A DNA stretch of 6,608 nucleotides from a bacterium (GTDB lineage: Bacteria; JALSQH01): NCBI GenBank assembly GCA_026985515.1, contig JALSQH010000249.1:1-6608 (forward strand), read 5' to 3'. The notes under the pieces are model-generated. The model saw only the letters and a program-made list of their open reading frames with translations. It was not told where the DNA came from and searched no databases. The translations under genes and the position numbers were made by a program. Shown here one piece after another: positions 1 through 5,282 of the stretch (position 1 is its first letter; the number at the start of each line of letters is the position of its first letter).

Positions 1-1330
1 CAATCGATTCTGTTTCAGGAATAACTCCTTTTTTTGTCCTGACATTTCCCCTTAAATTTCCTCCATTTAAAAGAGAAAACCGGGAATTGTACCGATCTAT
101 GTTGATCTGATCTCCAAGTATCACAACAAGTCTCCCCCCTCTGGATACCCATTCTGAGAGTGAAGATACTTCCCTTGCAGAGAGATCAGGTATATTTGAA
201 AGAAAAATCACATCATAATCATCCGGACTGACTCTTTTGAATTCACTGTAAGTGATATTGTGAACAATGCTGCCGGGGGAGAAGTTTTCCATAAGTTTCA
301 AGGCGGTGTATAGATAATAGGTACCTCCTTCGGTGGGTATCGGTTCAGGATCTCCTTCAACTATAAGTACCCTCAAATTTCTTCCTTGAAAAAGGGTAAC
401 AAAATATCTATTATCCTCCTCAAAATTATCATCTGGTAGCTTCAGATAACCCTCAAAAACCTGAGAAGTATCACTCCAGTAGATACTCTTTTTTATTAAT
501 CCTGAATTGGAAAATTTAACCACGCTTCTTGTCAATGTTCTCTTACCCTTCCTCACCTCAACAACCTCTTTTTCACCAGATATTCCACACCCTCGAAATG
601 TAAAATCCCCTCTCATTACTCTTACCCCATGGAGAAAAACTGTATTAACACTTCCACTTACGATACCGGCATTCCTGATGGGTTCAGAAACTTTCTTAAA
701 AATAAGTTCCTGATAATCTGGAAGAGCTTCAGGAGAAAAGCGATTTCTCTGAAAATCAGATACAATAACAACCGGAATCTTCACACCAAAGCGGGAAGAA
801 ACAATTTCCACTGTTCTTGAAATGCAATTGTTGAGAACCTCTGTTTTCCAGACAGGTTTTCTGCTGGAAAGAAACTGAATAAGTTTAACTGGATTGTCAA
901 TTTTGAAAATATTACTCCCACAGAGGTAGAGAAGGGAACTTGAATCGGCCGGCAGTTTTCTCAATATCCCGATAGCTTCTTTAACTCCCCTCTCCCAGAA
1001 AGTTTCTCCTTTACCTGCCTTCATACTCACAGTGTCATCTACAATAATTGCCACAGAATCTGTTACACTCCCGGTATGGGCAGTCTGAACAGTTTTGTAG
1101 GGATGAAAAAAGAGGAAAAGGAGAAACAAAAAGATCAGAACCCTCAGAGTGACAACAATTATTTCCTTAATCAAAATACTCCTTTTAATTTTGCGGTAAA
1201 TTTTTCTGATCAAAAAGAGAGTGGAGTACTCCACCTCCTCAGGTTTCTTTCTGAGAAAGAAATGAACCAGAAGTGGAATAATAATGGCAGCAGCAATGAG
1301 AGAAAGCAGGGGTGTCCTCAGGTACTCCAT
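1..1330 (-). CDS. BatA-like membrane protein with vWA domain and GATase1-like C-terminal region (partial, 3' end outside window)
   Basis: The frame is open from an ATG at 1330-1328 to the left edge (443 codons seen, no stop). An in-frame TGA three bases upstream of that ATG (1336-1334) excludes an earlier start. The N-terminus matches the BatA-type double-transmembrane domain: helix 1 at about residues 8-25, a basic stretch, EVEYSTLFLI at 38-47, then helix 2 at about 57-75. A vWA-like domain follows, with strand AIIV and MIDAS-type D98-D-T100-V-S102, and a later VVIVSD192 strand. Thr replaces the usual first Ser of DxSxS. Residues 319-326 (LRVLIVEG), 370-379 (DDYDVIFLSN) and 391-407 (a W-x-x-x-GG-R-L-V-V-type strand) look like a Rossmann/GATase1-like fold, as in the long BatA-vWA proteins of several phyla. 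Expected role: membrane partner of the MoxR ATPase encoded two genes upstream. It overlaps the upstream DUF58 gene by 13 bp and has no well-placed Shine-Dalgarno, so translation is probably coupled. Confidence 0.88.
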   Translation of the reverse strand, partial: MEYLRTPLLSLIAAAIIIPLLVHFFLRKKPEEVEYSTLFLIRKIYRKIKRSILIKEIIVVTLRVLIFLFLLFLFFHPYKTVQTAHTGSVTDSVAIIVDDTVSMKAGKGETFWERGVKEAIGILRKLPADSSSLLYLCGSNIFKIDNPVKLIQFLSSRKPVWKTEVLNNCISRTVEIVSSRFGVKIPVVIVSDFQRNRFSPEALPDYQELIFKKVSEPIRNAGIVSGSVNTVFLHGVRVMRGDFTFRGCGISGEKEVVEVRKGKRTLTRSVVKFSNSGLIKKSIYWSDTSQVFEGYLKLPDDNFEEDNRYFVTLFQGRNLRVLIVEGDPEPIPTEGGTYYLYTALKLMENFSPGSIVHNITYSEFKRVSPDDYDVIFLSNIPDLSAREVSSLSEWVSRGGRLVVILGDQINIDRYNSRFSLLNGGNLRGNVRTKKGVIPETESI

Positions 1331-2208
1331 TGTTCAGAAAGTATCCTCACTATTATACCGGCAGGATCTTCACCGGCTATATGAAGGAAGTAGAAAATTC
1401 CTCTACTTCTTACAAACTCTTTTACATGGGCAAGAAACTTTTCCACCTCTCTTTTAAATCTTCTTTTCATTGAAAAGGGAAAAATTTCCATCTCTTCAGA
1501 TGTTTCCATCGACTTTAAAACAACACGACCTGAATACTCCAGTGAAATTTCATAGGGATGAAGTACCTGAACAGCAACTGGAGTGATATCCAGCAATCTG
1601 AGTGAACCATATTTTACAAAAAATTCTTCTATGCCTTCCTCCAGGAAGTCACCAATAATAAATAATCTGCCCGGTGAAGAAAAGTAGCTCATAGGATCAA
1701 ATTCAAGTTTCGTAAAATTATCTGCCCCGTTACCTTTCCATTCCTCAACATTCTTCAGCCAGATAAAAAAATCTCCCTCACTCCTGATGGGAATTGTTCT
1801 TAAAATTTTTCCTTCCGAAACGGGTAGAAGGTAAATCCTGTTCTGATTTTTAAGATGAAAGTAAATGATGGAAAAGGCGATTATCAGAGCTTCCTGAAGC
1901 TTCGTCTTACCCATGAATTCAAAATTCATAGATCCACTCATATCGATCATTATGTAAATGTTCAGCCTTACCTCCCCTTCTCTCTCTTTAACATAAAATT
2001 TCTCCCTTTTCCCGTATAGTTTCCAGTCAATGGATCTTATATCATCACCGGGAGAGTACTCCTTATGCTCAAAGAATTCAACTGTACCTCCTCTTCTTCG
2101 TGCCTTGTAAATCCCTCCCTCACTCCCTCCTTTAACCCCAGTCTGCGAAACTCTCACGGGAGGGATCTTTCTTAAAATTTCCTGAACCTGCTCAGAAATT
2201 ATCCCCAT
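1318..2208 (-). CDS. DUF58 domain protein (vWA-like, MoxR partner)
   Basis: This 296-residue protein has the DUF58 hallmarks. Residues 54-69 carry the signature GDDIRSIDWKLYGKRE, the conserved R-x-x-D-W followed by basic residues. After it comes a vWA-like core with strand IYIMI and MIDAS D89-M-S91-G-S93 fully intact, Thr166 as a candidate second-loop ligand, and a third-loop D187 in LFIIGDF. No transmembrane helix or signal peptide is evident, so it is probably cytosolic or membrane-associated through partners. DUF58 proteins are classically encoded next to MoxR AAA+ ATPases and BatA-type vWA proteins, exactly as here. The family is thought to act with MoxR in metal-dependent protein assembly or remodelling; the client is unknown. 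The ATG lies 2 bp after the MoxR stop (TGATAATG), with only a weak Shine-Dalgarno, which suggests translational coupling. Its 3' end overlaps the next gene by 13 bp. Length is normal for the family. Confidence 0.93.
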   Translation of the reverse strand: MGIISEQVQEILRKIPPVRVSQTGVKGGSEGGIYKARRRGGTVEFFEHKEYSPGDDIRSIDWKLYGKREKFYVKEREGEVRLNIYIMIDMSGSMNFEFMGKTKLQEALIIAFSIIYFHLKNQNRIYLLPVSEGKILRTIPIRSEGDFFIWLKNVEEWKGNGADNFTKLEFDPMSYFSSPGRLFIIGDFLEEGIEEFFVKYGSLRLLDITPVAVQVLHPYEISLEYSGRVVLKSMETSEEMEIFPFSMKRRFKREVEKFLAHVKEFVRSRGIFYFLHIAGEDPAGIIVRILSEQWST

Positions 2209-2210
2209 TA

Positions 2211-3212
2211 TCAGGACTTCTTTCTCACACCACTATCAAAAATTTCCTCAATAATATCCGAGGTGGTGATACCTTCAGACATACCCTGAAAATTCAGAAT
2301 TATCCTGTGCTTGAGAGATGGCACTGCAATCTCCCTCACATCATCAATGGATGGGGTCACCCTGCCAGACATAAGGGCTATAACTTTGGAAGCAAGGGAG
2401 AGAGCCTGACCTCCCCGGGGACCTGCTCCATAGAGAACATACTTTTTAACCGATTCTACACTTGATGTTGCCGGCCTGGTTTCTCTCACAAAAGTGGTAA
2501 TAAAGTCAAGAATAACCTCGGGTAGAGGTAGATTGAGTATCAGTTTCTGATACTTCAAAATATCCCCGGGTGACAGAACCTTCTGCAGTTCAGGCATTTC
2601 CCTTGTTGTGGTTGTTCGGATGATTTCCTTTTCTTCACCATAGTCGGGATAATCAAGATCTATCTCCATCAAAAATCTATCAAGTTGAGCCTCGGGAAGG
2701 GGATAGGTTCCCTCCTGTTCAATGGGATTCTGCGTTGCAAATACATGGAACGGCTGGGGAACACTGTATGTTTTACCGTAAACTGTCACAATTTTTTCCT
2801 GCATTGCCTGAAGCAAAGCGGACTGGGTTTTTGGTGGAGATCTGTTTATCTCATCGGCGAGGAGAATATTTGTGAAGATGGGACCTTTCACAAACTTGAA
2901 CACTTTGCTCCCCGTAACTCTATCTTCCTCAATAATCTCTGTACCGGTTACATCAGAAGGAAGAAGATCAGGGGTAAACTGAATTCTGTTAAACTCAAGA
3001 TCAAGAACTCTGGCAAGGGTAGAAACAATCAGAGTTTTTCCAATTCCGGGTACTCCCACGAACAATCCATGGCCACCTGAAAATAGAGTGGCAAGGAGGA
3101 GCCTGATGGTCCTTTTCTGACCCACCACTACCTTTTCCATTTCAGCGATTGTTTTTTCAATCTTTTCCTGAAAACCGATTACCTCTTTCTCAAGCTCCGT
3201 AGTATCAATCAC
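2211..3212 (-). CDS. MoxR-family AAA+ ATPase
   Basis: This 333-residue protein shows all expected AAA+ (AAA_3/MoxR) motifs: Walker A GVPGIGKT at 53-60, Walker B ILLADE at 116-121 followed by INRSPPKTQ (family-typical, arginine-bearing), sensor 1 ATQNP at 159-163, LPEAQLDRF at 172-180, and a sensor-2-like GAGPRGG at 263-269. A C-terminal helical lid includes LKHRI at 300-304. An N-terminal helical stretch (about residues 6-28, EKEVIGFQEKIEKTIAEMEK) precedes the VVGQ box. The start is GTG (3212-3210), preceded by GGAGG in the last codons of the upstream gene, so the site is well supported. The upstream stop is one base away. MoxR ATPases act as cytosolic, ring-forming chaperone-like machines that work with vWA proteins; the two following genes encode such partners. 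All catalytic motifs are intact, so it should hydrolyse ATP. The specific client cannot be read from sequence. The name refers to the family, not to the methanol dehydrogenase gene itself. Confidence 0.97.
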   Translation of the reverse strand: MIDTTELEKEVIGFQEKIEKTIAEMEKVVVGQKRTIRLLLATLFSGGHGLFVGVPGIGKTLIVSTLARVLDLEFNRIQFTPDLLPSDVTGTEIIEEDRVTGSKVFKFVKGPIFTNILLADEINRSPPKTQSALLQAMQEKIVTVYGKTYSVPQPFHVFATQNPIEQEGTYPLPEAQLDRFLMEIDLDYPDYGEEKEIIRTTTTREMPELQKVLSPGDILKYQKLILNLPLPEVILDFITTFVRETRPATSSVESVKKYVLYGAGPRGGQALSLASKVIALMSGRVTPSIDDVREIAVPSLKHRIILNFQGMSEGITTSDIIEEIFDSGVRKKS

Positions 3213-3213
3213 T

Positions 3214-4731
3214 TCAACCTCCCAGAATTTTCATAATTTTCTTTTCCCTTTCAAGACCGGCCTGATCCCCTTTGAGGCTATATAGTTTTATTAAACCTCT
3301 GTGAATAAGAGGATCAAAGGGATTGAGGTCAAGACCCTCTTTAAATTCCCTCTCAGCACAATCAATTTTCTTCTTCTTCAGACATATCATCCCCAAAAGA
3401 GTGTGCATGCTCTCATAATCAGGCGAGTACTTCAGTGCAAATTTAAGTATTTTCTCCGCTTCATCAACCTTTCCCGCATGAAAAAGGGTAAAACTGTACT
3501 TGTAGTAAAGAAGGGGATCATACTTTTTACCCGCATCTATGGCCTTTTTAAACTCGTAGGCAGCTGAAACAAAGTGCAGTCGATCCTCAAGCATTTCTCC
3601 AAGTCTGAAATACTTTTCATCAATGTTTTTCCTTCTCAGCTCCACTCTCTCAGAGGGTTGATAATTGAGGAACACAAGGGGCTGACTTTTAATATAGGCC
3701 TTCCATTGTTGCAGAAAATCTTTCAACCCCCTGAACCCTATTTCTTTAACCATCTTGTCGCTATTGCCGTGATACTTCACCGAGGCCATTATCAGTTTTC
3801 TCAGGAGTGGATAACCTCCTTTGTTCACAATCATCCTCACCATACTCAAAACTTCTGCAAAGGCAAGAGTAACCCTCTCAGCAGAACCAAGTTTGGCAAA
3901 GGAGGGAATCATTTCCCTGAAGGTCACAAAATCATTCTTTTTTATTGCCCTTAAAAGGGCACTCTGAGCAAGAGGAGATAGTTCCCGGGGACCTTTCCTT
4001 CTCCATCTCTGCTCCTCTGCTTTGGCAACTCCCTCCTGTAGCCACAGGGGAGCATAATTGTGCGTCATCCTGGTCAAAAAGTAGTGTACCATCTCATGAT
4101 TGAGGGTATCGCGCCACCTGTAACCATACAGGGTTGCCTTTGGGGAAGTTATCATAATTTTGTTGTAGTTGCAGAGTGCAATTGTTCCGGAAGTTTCAAT
4201 ATCTTTTCTCGTAAGAGTGGAAACTCTCATGAAGTCTTCGTAAAAGGGATAAATCTCCACTCTTATTTTTCCTGGAGGGAAATACCCCAGATCATCTCCC
4301 ACAGCCTTCCATGCCTTTTCAAGAGTTTCTTCAGCCATATCAAGTAAAATCTCATCCTTGCCAGGTGCATAGTAGATAACAAAGTGAGAAGTCTCCCGTT
4401 TTTTGAAATCTTTTGTCTCCTCGTAAGTATTTTTAATAAGGTTGTAAAGATTTATTACTTCCTCACTGTCAAGTTTACGTACAGCGGTTTCAATTTCTCT
4501 AAGTGCCTCTCCATACTCCCCTTCATAAAAAAGTAGATGGGCCTTCAGGTAGTGATAAAAGGGATTATCAGGTGGAAAGTTTCTCAATTTTCTCTCTGCG
4601 TTATCCACATCCCATGCGTATATTAGATGTTCAATTTCCCTTGCCTTTCTGATGGTTAGAAAAATATTTCCCTGAGGTACCGAGAAAAAATCTGAAATAA
4701 AAAAAGATGTTAGGAGAAGGAATTTAAACAT
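3214..4731 (-). CDS. Exported TPR protein with gluzincin (peptidase MA-like) metalloprotease domain
   Basis: The 505-residue product begins with a short hydrophobic segment (about residues 3-17), probably a signal peptide or N-terminal anchor; the cleavage site is unclear. Residues about 57-86 form a TPR-like helix pair. A peptidase MA-like domain starts near 115 (SHFVIYYAPG) and carries H212-E-M-V-H216 with E233 in LQEG: an HExxH-x16-E gluzincin zinc site with all three predicted ligands and the catalytic Glu213. The C-terminal third (about 374-500) is another TPR array, with repeat-like segments near 374-400, 407-436 and 441-470 (for example YSPDYESMHTLLGMICLKKK). TPRs usually bind proteins, so a substrate-recruiting or scaffolding protease in the envelope is plausible; the substrate is unknown. 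The ATG is 6 bp after the cNMP-gene stop and has only a GA-rich, weak Shine-Dalgarno. The stop codon lies 1 bp before the MoxR GTG, and the final codons supply MoxR's GGAGG. Confidence 0.9.
   Translation of the reverse strand: MFKFLLLTSFFISDFFSVPQGNIFLTIRKAREIEHLIYAWDVDNAERKLRNFPPDNPFYHYLKAHLLFYEGEYGEALREIETAVRKLDSEEVINLYNLIKNTYEETKDFKKRETSHFVIYYAPGKDEILLDMAEETLEKAWKAVGDDLGYFPPGKIRVEIYPFYEDFMRVSTLTRKDIETSGTIALCNYNKIMITSPKATLYGYRWRDTLNHEMVHYFLTRMTHNYAPLWLQEGVAKAEEQRWRRKGPRELSPLAQSALLRAIKKNDFVTFREMIPSFAKLGSAERVTLAFAEVLSMVRMIVNKGGYPLLRKLIMASVKYHGNSDKMVKEIGFRGLKDFLQQWKAYIKSQPLVFLNYQPSERVELRRKNIDEKYFRLGEMLEDRLHFVSAAYEFKKAIDAGKKYDPLLYYKYSFTLFHAGKVDEAEKILKFALKYSPDYESMHTLLGMICLKKKKIDCAEREFKEGLDLNPFDPLIHRGLIKLYSLKGDQAGLEREKKIMKILGG
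3216..3223 (-). promoter_or_regulatory. Shine-Dalgarno of the MoxR gene inside the peptidase 3' end
   Basis: The last codons of the peptidase gene read (minus strand) CTG GGA GGT TGA, followed by one base and then GTG. The GGAGG (about 3222-3218) sits 5 nt before the GTG at 3212 and decides for this non-ATG start. Stop and start are one base apart, so the genes are probably translationally coupled. Confidence 0.7.
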
Positions 4732-4737
4732 TTTTTC

Positions 4738-5181
4738 TCAAATCAACGCAAGGATATTTGTTTTTTTCAATCTTTCCGCAAGAGAATCTATCATGGCTCT
4801 GTAAATTTTTATGGCTATATCTTTATCCCTTGAGAGAATCCTCTCAAGATCCTCTCGCGAGAGGACAAGCAATTCAGTGTTATCCCTTGCAGTTACAGTG
4901 GCTATCCTCTCACCTTCCTTAAAAAGAGCAATCTCACCAAAATGATCCCCCTTCCCAAGAATGGCTATCAATCTCTGCTTATGTGTGGAGGGGTCTTCAG
5001 CATAGACATTAACTGAACCACTTTTAACAATAAACATCTCTTTTCCTTTCTCACCACTTTTCACAATGGTTTCACCACTCTTAACCTTCCGATGCTTAAG
5101 AACCTTGCTGAACTGCAAAAGTTCCATTGTGGTAAGATCACGAAACATAAAAACATTTTTTAACAATTCAATATTTTCCAT
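4738..5181 (-). CDS. Stand-alone cyclic-nucleotide-binding domain protein
   Basis: This 147-residue protein is essentially one Crp/Fnr-type cNMP-binding beta-roll (about residues 6-125). It contains FRDLTTMELLQF at 13-24, the glycine-containing GETIVKSGEKGKEMFIVKSG turn region at 36-55, and a phosphate-binding cassette F81-G-E-I-A-L86 followed by R92-I-A-T95. Glu83 and Arg92 are the residues that normally hold the ribose and cyclic phosphate, so ligand binding looks possible. A C-terminal helix (about 118-142) ends the protein and no helix-turn-helix follows, so it is not a classical CRP regulator. It is more likely a regulatory subunit that acts through protein contacts, perhaps on the operon's other products (inference). 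No nucleotide cyclase lies in the window, and the ligand could be cAMP, cGMP or something else. The ATG has a strong Shine-Dalgarno (GGGAGGAA) and the gene is the first of the operon. Close relatives in databases are often annotated simply as cyclic-nucleotide-binding proteins. Confidence 0.93.
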   Translation of the reverse strand: MENIELLKNVFMFRDLTTMELLQFSKVLKHRKVKSGETIVKSGEKGKEMFIVKSGSVNVYAEDPSTHKQRLIAILGKGDHFGEIALFKEGERIATVTARDNTELLVLSREDLERILSRDKDIAIKIYRAMIDSLAERLKKTNILALI

Positions 5182-5183
5182 TC

Positions 5184-5191
5184 TTCCTCCC
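5184..5191 (-). promoter_or_regulatory. Shine-Dalgarno of the cNMP-binding gene
   Basis: GGGAGGAA on the minus strand is a near-perfect anti-16S match placed a few bases before the ATG at 5181. It fixes the start of this gene and is the strongest ribosome-binding site in the operon, consistent with its being the lead cistron. Confidence 0.8.
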
Positions 5192-5200
5192 TTTTACTTA

Positions 5201-5228
5201 ATTGTAATTGAAAAATGAATCTTTTCAA
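5201..5228 (-). promoter_or_regulatory. Predicted sigma70-like promoter of the five-gene operon
   Basis: On the minus strand, TTGAAA (5228-5223, 5 of 6 to TTGACA) is followed after 16 bp by TACAAT (5206-5201, 5 of 6 to TATAAT). A start about 7 nt downstream, near 5194, would leave a leader of about 13 nt containing the Shine-Dalgarno of the cNMP gene. It is the only clear promoter-like pair I found upstream of the operon, and the four junctions downstream are too short to hold promoters outside the genes. This is prediction from consensus only. Confidence 0.55.
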
Positions 5229-5238
5229 AGAATATGCC

Positions 5239-5274
5239 TATACCAGATTTATTCCTGATTTACGATGTGGTATA
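5239..5274. repeat. 7-bp inverted repeat in the divergent intergenic region
   Basis: TATACCA (5239-5245) and TGGTATA (5268-5274) are exact reverse complements separated by 22 bp, and the right arm overlaps the extended -10 box. The left arm read on the minus strand (TGGTATAGG) also resembles a weaker extended -10. A direct repeat GATTTA (5246-5251 and 5257-5262, 11 bp apart) lies between the arms. It could be an operator or chance; short AT-rich repeats are common. Confidence 0.35.
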
Positions 5275-5276
5275 AT
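5268..5276 (+). promoter_or_regulatory. Extended -10 promoter of the AAA/PDDEXK gene (leaderless candidate)
   Basis: TGGTATAAT is a perfect extended -10 (TGn plus TATAAT). Any -35 is weak (TTTATT at 5248-5253 with a 17-bp spacer), as is usual with an extended -10. The box ends 6 nt before the ATG, so the expected first transcribed base is at or within a base or two of the A of the ATG (5283). No purine-rich Shine-Dalgarno lies between. Confidence 0.65.
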
Positions 5277-5282
5277 TAAATC

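Larger units (their letters stand above)
1..5206 (-). other. Predicted operon: cNMP sensor - peptidase/TPR - MoxR - DUF58 - BatA-like
   Basis: All five genes are on the same strand, with junctions of 6, 1, 2 and -13 bp, and only the first has an upstream region large enough for a promoter. MoxR, DUF58 and BatA-like vWA genes are a well-known conserved trio. The cNMP-binding and peptidase/TPR genes are joined to it as tightly as the trio members are to each other, which argues for a shared function. Because the last gene runs off the left edge, more members may follow (further BatB/BatD-like or TPR genes are common downstream). Confidence 0.85.

Noticed and set aside
507-1384. Plus-strand open frames at 507-713, 629-820 and 1076-1384
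   Set aside because: They lie antisense to the BatA-like gene and the DUF58 3' end, have low-complexity or unrecognisable products, and have no supporting ribosome-binding site. The minus-strand frame is continuous and shows clear domains.
2685-4347. Plus-strand open frames at 2685-3080, 3301-3567, 3574-3954 and 4060-4347
   Set aside because: All are antisense to MoxR or the peptidase/TPR gene, whose motifs are intact and conserved; the products resemble no family.
5182-5282. Terminator, riboswitch or small RNA in the intergenic region
   Set aside because: The flanking genes diverge, so no terminator is expected. The space is only 101 bp, has no stem followed by a T-run, and is largely accounted for by two promoters.
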